A stretch of 60,000 bases of DNA from Liolophura sinensis (lineage: Eukaryota; Mollusca; Polyplacophora; Chitonida; Chitonidae): assembly GCF_032854445.1 (NCBI RefSeq), contig NC_088302.1, positions 22,333,788-22,393,787 of the forward strand. Reading direction: 5' to 3'. A program made the translations under genes and the position numbers. Under the pieces are notes generated by a model. It was given only the letters and a program-made list of their open reading frames with translations, searched no databases and was not told the origin of the DNA. Positions 42,747-57,400 of this stretch are shown piece after piece (positions within the stretch are counted from its first letter, which is position 1; each line of letters starts with the position of its first letter).

Positions 42747-44094
42747 ACATGTTAAGCTGAAGTGAGATCAGAAATAATATAAATGTATCACAGTGGATAT
42801 GATGATCACAGTCCGTGAAAAAGCCTTTCTCATTATCTTTGCAAAGTGGAGATAACTCTTGCCTTCTTTATCATGATGCTGTCAACATCTCCCAATCACT
42901 TCTTTGTATCAAATTATTGAAAGGGACGCAAGCTGTGTGATACACACATATATACAACACAGATCTGATGTGAGTTGAATGCGATTGTACAGTAATTATT
43001 GTTGACAAGAATGTTGTATTTGTCAAAACGTGTCGCATAGTTATGTATTGTAATGTTAGTCATACCTGTATACAGGTAATTATTATCTGGGATTAAGATA
43101 GACGTCTCTTAACCCTGGTTATAACGTAGTGGTGAATAGATTGTGGAGTCTGTGTCATAAATCACATTCAGTGTTGCAAAAGGAAAAAATAAAAGTATCA
43201 AGATATGTGTGAAAGTTACGTATGCTAAACATGTGCTGACTGAAATATAGATCAAATTATTAAAGTAGCCTGTGGCTCTGTAATGCGCTCTCACTGCTTG
43301 TGGAGGCTTGGTGACCAGTCCATGATGCTCATGTTGACGTCTTGCGCTGTGTAATGATCATTGAAGACCAGCCACTAATCTTCCACCAATATGATGCATG
43401 TGCACATCAGTATCCTAGGTGGGAAAATTCATCAGTAAGTTGCTAGAAGACGTTGGTTTTTTCCTGATAACTCTGGTTTTCTTCAATCCATATTATAGAC
43501 TTAAGTCAAACATTTGTGGGTTTGGTGTTAAAGAACCATAAAATGTATAAATTGTAAGAGTACATGTGCAATATAATGAACCGAGAGACTAGTCCAATGT
43601 TAATTTCACTTAAGACATTATTGTTCAGATAATCCAATAGACCAGACTCCACCCTGGCCGCCAAACCTTCATTTCATCTGTTTCATCTGTATTTCATCTG
43701 TTCAGTTAATTTTGAAAGTTTTAAAGTTCAGATACGTGTATGTGAATACACCAGTAAATGTTATATCAGATTATAACTGCATTAGTTATAACTTTGCATA
43801 TTTTTGCAAATTTGAAAATTTATTCATCACTATATCTTTAATTTCATGCAGGCCACTTTTCATGGATGTCTACACAAAGGGTTCTTTCATTTAATGAAGG
43901 ATAATGAGGTCATATACCTGAACTTGTTCCTTTCTTCCACATGTAAATATGTGTTTTTTGTTGACTATATTTTACAAATATAGTTTCTTTTTAATAAAAT
44001 GACACTTTAATTGCTGTCATGTCAGACAAATATGTAATGTTTTTTTACTCCTTGTGTTATAATTCTGTTATATGTATTTTATATATTTATTCTT

Positions 44095-44240
44095 TTGATT
44101 TTTGTTTTATGCCTTTGTAAGGAATATTTCACTTTTATTACTGCAAACCGAGAACAGTCTAGAGAAAAACCAAGACTATGTACAGGTTACTGCCAGGCCT
44201 TCCCACGCAGGGTCTAGAAGCAGGCAGCATGAGCTTACAA
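44095..44240 (-). mobile_element. SINE family A, degenerate
   Basis: Weak reverse match: gtaaggaatatttcactttt, gtacaggttactgccaggcc, ttcccacgcagg, gcagcatgagctt. Head missing. Confidence 0.55.
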
Positions 44241-44975
44241 CTCGTCTCACCCAAACAACCCACACCCCACCCACCCACCCCCGTGTGGTGTGCATATCTG
44301 TAAATCAAACATGCACTGGGGGAAATTATAAGTAACTTGCCAAAGGTAGGTGGTTTACCCCTCAGGCAGTCCAGTCACATGGTCGAATCCAGCACCTGCT
44401 GGTTCTGCCTTAGTTTTGATGGAGTCTAGAGAATTTCAGGGAGGATGGTCGGTGATTTTCTCTGGATGCATTCCCAGTTGTATAATCAAATAGAAACCCC
44501 GATAAATTATTCAGATTATTAAATAAATCTAATAACTAATTGGCAATCTGGTGATGAAAGTTGATCAAAATGATGAAAGTTTGATTTTTTGTGGGAAAAT
44601 CAAAGTAAAATGAAAAACAGAAGAAATTAATTTTTTGCTTTAATATTGACAAGTAAAACTAAATTTCTTGAAAGAATGGTAGATTGGGCCTACTCAGTCT
44701 AATTTACCTGGTGCCAGGCGTGATCCATACTTTGACACGAAAGTATTATTTCATGAACATGCAAAAAGATAAAGTATAACATGTGCTACAAGCCTTTTGT
44801 CAGCAGACACCTGAGGTTCAATACAAAGTTGGGTCATATGACGGCATCAGCTTGAAAAATTAGAATTAATTATAGGTATGTCCAAGGTGTCTCTATATTT
44901 TGTCCCTTACAAAAATTATTCACACCCTTGACAGCCATTTCATTGGACAAAATGCTGCAGTTGTGTGACGCACAG

Positions 44976-44976
<1 letters not shown>

Positions 44977-45008
<32 letters not shown>
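44977..45008. repeat. (TA)n microsatellite
   Basis: About 15 uninterrupted TA dinucleotides, intergenic. Confidence 0.9.
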
Positions 45009-45012
<4 letters not shown>

Positions 45013-45798
45013 GGTGATCACAAATATATCCAGCTGAACTTGATCTGCATTGAAGTTTATTTGAGACAATTTAGTCTGCACACCAGTTATTTTAATGAAT
45101 TCTGCAACTCCTGCATAATGGTCAAACACAATTTTAGCAAAGACGTATGCAATATATGGATGTAAATCCTAAAAGGTAAATATTGCCAGAAATTTTACAC
45201 TTTTAATACCGGCTGAAGATGTGTGAAGTCCACATTCCGTAATTTATTACAGACTACATTGTTCATTTTAGACGCACCCGTTAAATATACACAATCCCAC
45301 GTGGGACCCAGAACGTCCGACAGGAGTTAGGTGGTTGCAGTCGAATTATCAGGATTGTCAGATCCAGACATACCGGCTCGCTTTCGCTTGTGTTTAATAT
45401 GAAAGAGAGATTTACAGAAGTAGTTGTAAACTTATTTTGAAGGACGTTAAACCAAGGTAAATCTATGGCTCAAGACCTGACGTTGGTTGTTGCACTCCGA
45501 TACTACATCAATAGGCCTACATGTAAACCTAGACCTACATGCATATGAAAATGACATACTGGTATACAGTTTTTGATGCCTATGGTATGTTACATATAAT
45601 TTTATCACCAAAATGTTTGTTTTGAGTCAAGCTTAGAAGTCCATTTACATTTATGGCATAAAAGAATGTCAGATATTGTCTTAGAACCCAGGATCTCGCG
45701 TACATTCCAAATGGTAAGGACACACGAGACCCAAATTCACCTCACAGTCATCGCTAAGCAGCAGCAATTTGCCTTCAACATAGTTATGGGTCTTGAGG

Positions 45799-46353
45799 AG
45801 TTGTAAAGACTAGGGTAATATTTCCATATTGATTTCCACGTGCATTCTGACATTTTTTTTTCTCCACAGTCATGTACTTTTACTGATTTTTCATTGGTTA
45901 GAATTAAACGTAGAGATGTTCAATTTGCATACAAATCAAAACAGCGTAAATAAGGCGTTTGTCATTCTAGTTTCTGTCACGTCTCACTGTTTTATATTAG
46001 ATTTCTATGTTGTATTATTCGCAGTTCAGATATTTTTGAAAGGATTTCTGTAGTTTGTTGTGAAACGCGCCTGGATTCGAACTTACATAAGACAGCATGC
46101 CAGTTCCATAGCCAGTTGCTTTATACCACTACACCACTCAAGTTTACATGCTAGAACGTGTTTCAAGATGTCTTTATTGACAGATGAAGCATGGTAAGGG
46201 TCTAATGTGCTTGTGTCACATACTTTTGTCACGTGGACTACATCTGAAAAGGGTCTCTTCCATATTTGGCCAGCCTCATTCAAGGAAGCCTGAATGAATT
46301 GACGTTAATAGTGACATAAAGTTATATGTAGTATTACCCTAGTCTTTACAACT
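45799..46353. mobile_element. 555-bp element with 22-bp perfect terminal inverted repeats and a tRNA-like segment
   Basis: The 22 bp at 45799-45820 (agttgtaaagactagggtaa...) are the exact reverse complement of 46332-46353. Inside, 46068-46143 on the minus strand has A-box-like gtggtgtagtggtataaagc and B-box-like gttcgaatcc, so a SINE head or tRNA pseudogene is included. No transposase frame. Confidence 0.7.
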
Positions 46354-47499
46354 GGCGGGCCTTGAGAATGTTAGCGTTCCTATATGGTATTAAACCTGAA
46401 TAGGCTGCATTCTTTAACAATGGTTTGCTGTGTCCTGAATACGGGGCTGGAGTGCCAATACCGAATGGAATATATCAGGGATGTTGCATGTGCGGGCGAG
46501 CTTAGAGGTAAGAGCAAAAGTCCACACCTGTTTTGGATCAAAGACTTGTCTGACATGACATCAATTGGTGTGGCTACGATACCCTCAAGCCCAATATAAA
46601 GAGAGGAGTCTCTTATACTAAAGTGACCACCTAGGTTGAGCACATATCAATAAAAGTCCCCCAATTCTCTCACTCAGTAACAGGCTAGGTGAACTCAGCA
46701 CTGGAGTGCACATTGTTGAAATCATCTTCCAATCATCAAGGTTGATACTTGCTATAGGCTTCGTAATCATAGACGTCGCTATCTTAATGGTTGAAATGAG
46801 AAAGTAATTTGCTTGTCTGAGTTTGAACTGGGCTGCTGTAAACTAAAGACTAGGTTTGTCATTTTACTAGTGAATGAGACTCTTCGCAGATGCTAAATGT
46901 GAAAAGCTTGTTCTTCAATGAATCGACGCCACTTTAACATGAGAAAAAGGATAAATGAAAAGGAACTACGTGTATAAAAACAAAGATTATTTCAAAACAT
47001 TTCATTCTGGGGGTATTTTTATACCCTTTACATTGTGCATATTTTCCATCAACGGTTGGATTTTTTCAGAAATTACTTCATCATTGGTCTTGATCGGAAC
47101 GCGGTGAACATCCCCAGAGTGCCCTGAGCCCGGTGACATGTTCGCAGATACTTCATGGCTTCTTCAGGACAGCTTAGCGCCACGCTTCACTCCCCTACAC
47201 CCTCCCCATTCGATCTATTCCCCACGCCCCTGCCCCCATTCTGCCAGACCTGTTCAATTTCTCCCCCCACAGTGTTTCTTTGAAACAGAGATCTTCATTG
47301 ATGCAAGCTACTTAATTTCCAGACTGACTTCTGGGCCTTAAGAAAACTGTACTTTGAAGCCTTTTTTACCCCCAAAGTGAAAGTTGAAAAATTTGTTTGT
47401 AGTGTTATATGTGATTAGACATGTTTAGGGATTAATTTCACATTAGGGAATAAAACCAAAGCATTTCATGTATCCTTTAAATTTGCAAATTCCCGATTG

Positions 47500-47680
47500 G
47501 TGTTGTACACTGTACAAGCACTCAAGAATACTTCACCTAAACTACGGAGGGGGGAGGGGGGGCAACATTATTGTGGGGGGAAATCACGCAAAGCCTAGGG
47601 GGAACCCACAGCCATCCGCTGGTTGCTAAACAGACCTTTCACGTAAGACCGTAGAGGAAACCAGCATGAGCTAGACTTTT
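47500..47680 (-). mobile_element. SINE family A, degenerate
   Basis: Reverse orientation: actcaagaatacttcaccta, gggggaacccacagccatcc, gctggttgctaaacagacct, gaaaccagcatgagctagac. Contains an expanded G-rich stretch. Confidence 0.7.
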
Positions 47681-48276
47681 AACACACAGCAATATTATAA
47701 ATGAATGGATACTTACAACACTCTGATTTGAGTCACTTCAGCAAGCTAGATGTATTTGTTTTGATTTTGACATTTACCTTGTCAGACAAGAGACCCGCAA
47801 GATAAAAAAAAAAATAAAACATGAAGGTTTCACTTATTGAACTGCCATGGGAATTACAATGTGAAACAAGATGAAATGTGTCATAATCTGAAAGAAGGAC
47901 ATTATTCATGCTTTTTCATCAGGTAAAGGTTCATCAGACTACATCAGCATCTGTCACTTTTCCAGTATGGATAGTACTAGTACAATGTTCTCAACTGTTC
48001 CTGGATAAGCTTTTTTTTTTGACACTTTCATTGGGGATAACATGTTCAAAGTGAGCCAAGTTGCCATGACTCTTGAGGCTTTATGTCAGGTGATTTGGTG
48101 ACATTCTTGCTTGTGTTTTCCTCTAGGCTTTGCTCAGTTTCCTCTACAGGTCTCGACGGTGTGTTTGGTATATCCATCATCATGATATTTATGTAGAGCT
48201 GTAATTCTTTGGCCTGAAATATTGCCGATGTCAAGTTAAGCCATAATCATTCCGACATTCTTTCATTGCAGGTGTG

Positions 48277-48447
48277 ATGGGTTTAACGCGTCAGTACGTG
48301 AGATACACGGAGTGTGGACTGTTTGGGGTGGTGGGGAGCCAGAAGTCCAACCTTCTACTTCTCAACCTCCAAGGATCAAAGTGCCGATATTGTGCTGTGG
48401 GAGTCTGTGAGAATGTAATCATCTGGGATTTAAAAACGTCTGAAAAG
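48277..48447 (+). CDS. WDR3: WDR3 coding exon 1 (start codon)
   Basis: 57 codons from ATG: MGLTRQYVRY, FGVVGSQKSN, NVIIWDLKTSEK. The acceptor cattgcag at 48271 leaves only 5 bp of 5' UTR, so an upstream non-coding exon is expected. Confidence 0.95.
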
Positions 48448-51400
48448 GTGACTACGTAAACTGACCTTCTTCAGATACTTATGGTTTCAGTATTGTTATA
48501 TGCAGGGAAATTGTTGACCAGTGTACATGTGTCACGAACTATGCTTCCATTCTCCTTGACCATGTTGACCAGTGACATTGCTGGTCAAAAAAACAGAAAT
48601 GGATTAAATTAGAGATGGTTTTATATATATGTATATATAGATGTTCATCTTGCAATATTTCAAAAGATAATGCAGTGGGTTTTGGCAATATAGTACCAAG
48701 GGATGGCCAAGAGCAAAGAGCAAAACTTTACACCAGTGTACATTCCAGTCTCCAACACCAAAGTGTTATCAGTTTCAAGCCTATTCACCATTTTCACCCG
48801 TCAGACAGGTGTGGCAGACAGGTGTAGTATTCAGTGACCTGTAAGGTCTTCCCTGGCACTCCATACCCTCAGGTGTACAAAAGGCTACCTGTACAGTACA
48901 AGTCTTGTCATATGGCATGATGCCACAGATACAACAAATGTTGCATATAACCAACGAAGCGCACCATAAGGATGCTGGACGCTGGCATGACCTTTAGAGC
49001 TGTTGCCAGAGCCCTTAGCATTAATGTGTCAATGATTAGTCATCTCAGAAGACATCATGAAGAACTCAGCACTACAGCTAATTGCCAGCATGCCCACTGA
49101 CCCACGACCAAATCAGCCATATTTGCCTCTTCCTCCACCATGACCATTTCAGGCCAGCCACTGCCATAGCTAATGTAACTCCGGGCTCAAATCTGGGTCG
49201 GGTCATGCCAGAGGCTTTAAAAATGGTACTTGTTGCCGCCTCGATTGATGCTCAGCACTGAGAGGCTAGAGCAAGGAAACTGGCCCCTGTTTCGTGAAGC
49301 ACTCTTAACGTTACATTCACTTAACTACGGCGGCCATCAGTACTGTAAGCACAACGTTGCCATGGTAGTTGCGAGCTCGTAATGATAAGAGAGCTTTGTG
49401 AAACTGGGCCCAGGACTGGTTGGCCCAGTATCACCATAATGTGCTTGGGTGAGGATTCATGTCTGGTGTCTGCGGCATGATATTTTAGTAACTGCAGCAC
49501 TTTGGCGTTATGGATTCGCCCTGCCACAAGAAGACGCAATATATGTATACACTCATCATTGTCAAATGACTGAAAACTTGTTAAATACGACGTTAAACAC
49601 CAAACATACACACATAAATACAAATATAAAAGTTTGACTAACCAAACGACCAACTGGCTGATGACCCGACTTAGAGAGCTGGAATTTATAGCACTGTTGA
49701 TGAATTTGATCAGCAAACTTATTAATACATGTTCTTTTAACTGCCATTGCGTGATTATTAAAATTTGTTGTGTTTTAGTTCAGGGCGTTACCAGGAGAGA
49801 AGCATGAGGTTACTGTAATTACAGCGAGCCCAGATAACTCTCTGCTGGCTGCTGGCTACAACAATGGCACTGTCAGGATTTTCAACATAGCTTCAGGGGA
49901 TGTCAGCATTGTCTTCAATGGACACAAGTCAGCTGTTTCCGCCCTTAACTTTGATGACCAAGGCTTGAGGCTGGTTTCTGGAGCTAAGGTACTACAAGCT
50001 TGCAAAGACAGTTAACTATCCTTATACTGGACCAGTGTCACAGAGCATAGTTTAGGGCTTGGTCCACTTCACAAAACTTCGTGTTATAAAAGTACTGTAA
50101 CTGTTCTAGTAACAGATGTCACCTTATGGACTATAATCTAGACAGTGTCTTTTAGGAAAAAACTTACAAGAAATATATGTTTACTCTATAGCTTTATTTT
50201 GTTATAAGAGTATCAACCATAGGTATTAAGTGAACTAAAATTCATACATGTATACTAGTTCTGGGTTACATGTTTTTCAGTCTTTTTCAAAATATAGCCG
50301 TTTGTCTTAGAAATCTAGTATGTTCAACACAAGGTTTCCCTTGTCTTGTGTAGTAAGTACTTCAGAATTGTGCGGGGGCCTCAGTGGCTGAGGGGGTTAG
50401 CACACCAGCATGGCGCAATGACCCAGGAACCTCTCACCAATGTGGTCACTGTGACTTCAAGTCTGCTCTTGCTGACTTCCTCTCCGGCCATATGTTGTAA
50501 GGTCTGCAGCAGATGGTTATGGGTGTCCCGTGGGCTCCGCTTGGTTTCCTCCCAACATAATGGTGACCGAGGTCATATAAGTGAAATATTCTTGAGTACA
50601 TTGTAAAATGCCAATCAGATAAATGAAGAAATGAAACCAAAATTATGCTTTTGGATTTTTAGCATTGTAGTATGAAACCAAGCATAGTTTAGCTATCGGT
50701 CAAAAAAAGCTTTCTTCCTTTTTATACAGATCTCATTTCTTTTTCAAAATTGTATTTGCTGTATGTGATTGTTACACTTGAATTTACCTACAATTTGGTC
50801 TTTGCAGGATACAGACGTGGTTGTTTGGGATGTTGTCAGTGAGTCGGGACTGTTTAGGCTGAAAGGACACAAAGGACTTGTTACCCAGGCCAAATTTGTA
50901 AAGGGGCATAACTTTCTGCTAACCAGGTAGGAGTTATTCCCCTTTGTTGTCTGTACATTCCCATGGGGCCATGAAATCATGAGCACTACAAAAGTTTTTC
51001 ACGCTGCCTGTCTCTTTTGCATTATGGGTTACCAACTTGGTGTTTTATGCCATACTCAAGAATATTTCACTTATATAACGGCGACCAGCATTATGGTGGG
51101 AGAGAAAACGGGCAGAGCCCAGGGGAAACCCAAGGCCATCCGCACGTTGCTGACAGACCTTCCCACTTACGTCTTTATGATTTTGCCTGCCTCATCGGCG
51201 TAGTGATGTAAACAGTTTGATCCCTCCCTTTTCAGAGGTCCAGTCTCAAATTGAGGCTCAAGAAAAAGATGATTCCTGTTTATTTGTTGAAATCGTATTT
51301 GACACGATGAGATTTGATTAAGCACTACTTGTTATTAGTATGAATATATTGTCTTTATTTTTTAATACATTTTTTTAAATGTAATTTTTGTATTGTCTTT

Positions 51401-54400
51401 AATTCCAGTTCCAAAGACACATTTATTAAGTTTTGGGATTTAGATACTCAGCATTGCTTTTATACTTTGGTTGGTCATAGAAGTGAGGTAAGTAAAGAAA
51501 CCATAATCCACAGGAATACAGCTTATCTGTGGGATTTTGTCTATATCATTCATTTCATGCATGATATAATTAAGGGTTTAACACCCTCGTCAGGATTCCC
51601 TTGAGATTTGACAGGGTACGAAACAAGGGTCAGATGTATCGGTTTGCACAACAAACACCAAGATGAATATGTTAAAGTCTATTCTACCCCAGCGAAAACG
51701 GCATACACTTTATTTCATATTGCCATTCTCTGTCACTCCCTCCGTAGATGGCTTGCATTTTAGACCAATCATTGACAAGTCTAGACCATTGCAGTTGACC
51801 TAGATAGCTAAATAAGCATGACGTCATGTGTCATGGTTGTGTGACATACATGTAGGAATGAAAAAGTATACTGTACATGTATTCTGACATTATAACCGCC
51901 AAGCTCAGATTAGAACGTCTTGAAACAAAGGCTTCTTTTTCCACGTCATGGCACCTGAGGTTAAAATAACACTGCGAAATAACACATTCATCACCAAAGG
52001 AAATTCTTATAGTTCACTTCAATAAAAATTGTAAAAGTAAAGTAACATGTAAACAAACTAAAATTGGTTTATTTATAGAAATAATGGCATGAAATATTAT
52101 TATATTCGGGGAGGAAAACGTATCGGCAGGTGTGTTGCTTGACACACTTGATGTTGCTTGAATGGTCACCTCCATTTAGTATGTATATTTGCACACGGCC
52201 GGCAGCTAACAGTGGGGTAGAATATACAGACACACGATCAAATCCTAACAGTTAAATAATTTGCACTAGCCTGAGGGCTTTTAAGGCATAGTGTTTCAGT
52301 CCCGTTCCTGCTGGGATATAAGTGAAGTAAATAGAAAAAATATTTCATCAGTCACGGTTTGGAGACAGAGGTGTGAAAAAAAATATAATTTGAAGTTTAC
52401 AGTTCAGCATACTGTGAGTTGAAAGTAAGCAGTTTCACTTTTTTACATCTACAGTGTTGGCGCCTTAATTTCCTCTCCACCTAAAACACCTTCTGGGTCC
52501 CATTTTTTACAACGCATTCTGGCAATTGATATCAGTTTACATCAACACTGTTGTGTTTGACATGCATGTATTCCTGTTTTATAGTATCAAACATGTGGCT
52601 AGTCATGTAAATGTTTGATCTGTTGTTAGCTGCTGTAATCAGCTGTAATTAACAGATGCTACAATAAGTCACTCACTTAATCAGTCAGTGTGTCAAGTGT
52701 TTGACATCCTGTCTTACAACCTAGATCTGCCATTCACGTAACAAAGGACCTCCATGCAAGACAACATGAACTTTTTTGCAAGTACGTTACAGCTGTTCCT
52801 AAGCTATGTTTGTTTTAATGTATCTCACTGTTTCCTCTCTTTCCAGATTTATGACTTTGTCTTACTGAGAGATGACACTGTGCTAGTCACTGGCTCAGCA
52901 GATAGTGAATTGAGGGTCTGGGAAATTCACTACAAAGACAAGGTGAGTTTGATTGTCCTAGCTGTCATGGGACTTAAGTTCATCTTAGATGAGGTTACCC
53001 TAATTTCCCAACCTTTTCGCGTATGAAAAATTAACTTCCAGTGCTATTTATGCACATTTTTAATTTGATTCTGGAGATAAAACTACATTGTTTGGTTGAC
53101 CAGTTTCAGGGCTTTACAAAAAGTATAATTTTATCCGTCAGCACAGAATAATGTCTTCAGAATATGCTTGAGTAAACACCTTGCAAACAGTGCAGAAAGG
53201 TTGAAGAATTACAATATGTCTAAAGACTTCCAAAAATTGGCAGTGTTTGTTCTTTCTCCCTTGGACCCCAGCTTAAACATTATGCCAAAGGTCAATGGTT
53301 ATGTGGCACTTCAGTTTCGTCCACTTATAAAACTGACTGTCAATTGTATAAGTGGAAAATTGTGGAGTGTGGCAAGAAATAAATAAATAAATATGTTATA
53401 TAAATCTCTAAACAAGTGAACTTGAAATAGCTCTCTAAAGAACAGCATTTAAATGATGAAAGAGATAATTTAGGGAAAGAGGATATCAGAGACAAAAGAA
53501 ACAGTTGTTCAACCAATCTTTGGTGTTATAGTTTGAAAAATCAATCATGGCTAGGGGTACAGGTATAATACTTTTTGTGCAGGGGAATTTTTTCCCCAAT
53601 GGATGTATATTTTATATTATTACTCTTTGTCTTTTCACCTTATCATGTTTTATTTTTAAACATACCGTGAATACGGATTTATGATTTCTGCATGGTTATT
53701 TTCATGTTGTTGACACTTACATTCTGTAGATAAAAGCTGCCACTATCGCTACCATATTAAAACCTCTACAAATAAGCACCGGAGGTTATTTAATTTTGCA
53801 GGAGACTGATGCACCTGATGCGCCTGATGGGAAAGATCTTGTTACTCCCGCCAAAAGACAAAGGTTAGGATCTGATGGTGACGATGATAGCAATGGTGAA
53901 GAGGACTCCGATGAAGATGAGGTGATAAACAGTCTGTGCATGTACTTGTATAGACCCTTACCTTTAAAGCAATGTGAGTGAGGATGGTGAAGGGGGGGGA
54001 GGGGGGTGGGTGGTGGAATTCCCCTTCACAGGCAAGTAAAATTGAGACAGACACCTTAATAATATAGGTGTAGAACCTTTCACTCCAACGTATATGTTTC
54101 ACAACCAGACTGGACCCAGGCATATATGTGGCGTATTTATTGTTTCCTCGGATTCTGATGGGTGGGTTGGGGTTGGTTGGTTAGCGCACCAGTGCAGTGT
54201 AATGACCCAGGAGCCTCTCACCAATGCGGTCGCTGTGAGTTCAAGTCCAGCTCATTGTGACTTGCTTTCCGGCCGTACGTGGGAAGGTCTGACAGCAGCC
54301 TTCTGATGGTCGTGGGTAGAGCCTGGTTTCCTCCCACCATAATGCTCAATGCTGTAAAATAAGTGAAATATTCTTGAGTACGGCGTAAAACACAAATTCA

Positions 54401-57400
54401 AATAAATAAATAAATCAGCCTGATGGGTTGTTGCTTTCCATGCTATATTCTTATTTGTCATTAGTTCCTATGCAGTATCTGCTTCAAGTATTGTCTGATT
54501 TTTGATAAAATTTTGTGTTCCTGTTCGTTTCGTGGCCTGTTACATATACACCACCAGCTGCCATTGGTCTGATGTTCATACAACTGATCATGGAAGTGAT
54601 GCTTACAGAAACAACATTTATTGGAAAGCCAGCTGCTTTTGAAAATTGTAATGTTTTCTTCATGTCAGTTGAATATGTGCTTTTTCAGAATATTGTGAGC
54701 TGTAGTAAACTTGGATCCGTGATAAGGAAAGGGCGAAATAGACTGGTTTCCATGGTGACTGACAGGGATAAGAGATTACTGCTATGCCACGTGAGTACTA
54801 TAATTTTTCTTTGGTGTTAAGGCCACACCAAATTTTATTCCATGTTTTATAGGTGATCAAACATTTAAAAATCTAAAAACAGAATAAAAATAAAGGTTAA
54901 AATTCAACTATTTATTTTATTCAATCTTAATGTTTAATGAGATTTTCCAGTTATTCAATCATTTTCCAGTCATGTGAATATGTCTTTATCGGGAGGAATT
55001 GTTTGCAATCCATATTTCTGTCAAATGAAAAGATTTTATCAATTTCATTTTTAATCTTTTACCCCGCTACCCAGTCTCTCTCCAATTTGAGTTCAAGACC
55101 AGCTCATGTTGGCTTCCTCTCCACTTCTATTTGGGAAGGTCTTCCTGCAACTTGCGGATGGCCGTTGGTTTCCCCAGTGCTCTGCTCGGTTTCCTAATGC
55201 CCATAAGGTGTCTGCCATTTTATAAATGAAATGTACTTGAGTACAGCGTAAAACATATATCAAATAAATAAAGAAAAAAAGTCATGAACATGTCTCTACA
55301 AAAGCACAGTAAACTTCAGTGAAACGGGTTACATGATAACACTTTATCGCACTGGGTTAAACATATAAACTGTTGCAGTTTAGTTATATTACTGTTGATG
55401 TACTGGTAATAAATACTAGTAATGTCTGCAAGTTAATAAAACTACAGCAATTCTTCATTATTGTGTGCATGATTCCTCGTTTTTGTTTAATTTCTTGAAT
55501 TTTTGTTTTCCTTTTAGGGAAATGATACCTTGTTAGAAATTTACCAAATTCTGTCAGAAGAAGAACAAAGGAAACATTTAGCAAAACGACAGAAAAAAGC
55601 CAACAAGAAACAGAAGTAAGTTGTCTTTCAGGGTTTGTATAGCATGGGAATTTTATTTACTTATAAACATAATATCGTTTTGTTTTTGGTTGTGTTTCTT
55701 GTAAAACTTAGACAGGCTTTTGTATACATTTGTCAGGGCAGACATCATTTGCACAGTTGCCTTTGGGGGATCCTTTTTGTCTCCATCTTCGCCTGCAGGG
55801 TTGTCAACATTAAACATACCGGGAACAGATTCTTTTTTTGCAAATGTTTTAATGCTGCCAGTATAGGGTTGATTGATACATGCAAAATTTTTTTTTTAGT
55901 ATCTTTCATTTTTATGTAGCTGACCTTTTTGTATTGATGAAAAAAAATGTGTTATAAAAGTAACAGCATGCATACAAGGTCTAAATACTTGTAACTTATT
56001 GCTGAGATGTTTCTTGTAGAAAGGATTCTGGGGTAGAATTACCTGTAGAGATGGAGCTTACAATGAAAGAGAGATTTCCATGTTTGAACTCTGTGAAAAT
56101 GTCAGGTAAACTGCAAGCAGTGGATGTTCACCTGGATAAGCCTGGACAATCTCAGGTAAGATTGCAAAAAATGTCTGTTAACATTCATAAAGAAAGTTTC
56201 ATGAACCCTTTTGAAATTTTATTGTTGATGCTGGGATTGTAGACAAATTTAATTATATATTTGCTGGCAAATCACAATAATTTTGAGTCACTCATCACAT
56301 CATGACATTAAATCAAACAATAATGGATACCTCTTCCAGGTGTTCATTTTTAGAACTTTTTTCTTTTTTAATATTTATTAATTTCATTTTTAGCTCCTTG
56401 ATAAAGACACAGCGTGAAAAATTCTGAACAACTAATGTTCTGGGTGATAATTTAAAGATAGAGAAGACATTATTAGGTTCAGCAAAGTAATGAAGGAGTT
56501 TGGAGATTGAATTCCTTTGTCACCAAAAGTGGCCTGGTGTATCATGTGACTTGTCAAAAATGTTAGGCAACTTTAATTGACATTAATTTACCAATCACGT
56601 GTCTCAACATGTTTTGGAGGTACAAGTGACACCTATTTTCATAAGGAACTTCTTAAGTTCACAAGCATTACTCAGTCATTTGTCTGCTCGAAATAACCTT
56701 TTGTGAAACTTATTTCGGACGCCCGTGTTTTAGAATATATAATAAAAAAACGTCACATGGTACAGTACGTAGCACTTTTTTAAAATTTTGCTATAAGTTT
56801 GATCTCCAATCTCAGCTCTTATAGGTAGAAATTGATGTTTGGGCAATTTCACAGATGTGGGTGAATGATTGATTGACTTAAGCCAGATTAACATGATCTT
56901 ACTTTGATTCACTGGAGTTTTTAATCACCCAGGCAAAACAGTCATAAAAGGTTGCTCGTAATTTTATCAGATTTCCAGCTCACTTGAACATAGAAAAATG
57001 TAATTCCTCTATTCATCTTGCAATTTGGTTTAGTTAAGCAATTTAAGTTGTATTTCCTGCTTGTTTTGCAGGTGGTGTGTTTGTTGACGAACAACTCTTT
57101 GGAAATGTGTTCAGTTGACTTGGTACAGAAGAACTGTGAGTTGTCTCCCTTCACAAAGTTGACTATGCAGGGTCACAGGTCAGATGTGCGTACACTGAGC
57201 TTCAGTTCCGACAGCACTGCCATCTTGTCTGCTAGCGGAGAATTGGCCAAAGTCTGGAACAGGTACATATTGTGTGGATTCAGGTCATAAGTCTGATTCT
57301 TGAAGAAAAAAAAAACAAAACATTAGCTATGTTTTGAGATATCCACATGAACGAGTAGCTTTTATATACACAACAGGACATATTGGTTGGACTGGCTGAA

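Larger units (their letters stand above)
39885..48271. other. UGDH-WDR3 intergenic interval
   Basis: About 8.4 kb with no recognised coding exon. It should include UGDH 3' UTR sequence and the WDR3 promoter and 5' UTR exon, not resolvable by eye. It holds an E2 MITE, degenerate SINEs, a run of 13 G (42200-42212), a (TA)n tract and a 555-bp inverted-repeat element. 39890-42540 and 42750-44090 show only AT-rich DNA. Confidence 0.7.

Noticed and set aside
46068-46143. Functional tRNA gene (minus strand)
   Set aside because: Box motifs are convincing, but stems do not pair well by eye and it lies inside an inverted-repeat element; kept as tRNA-like only.
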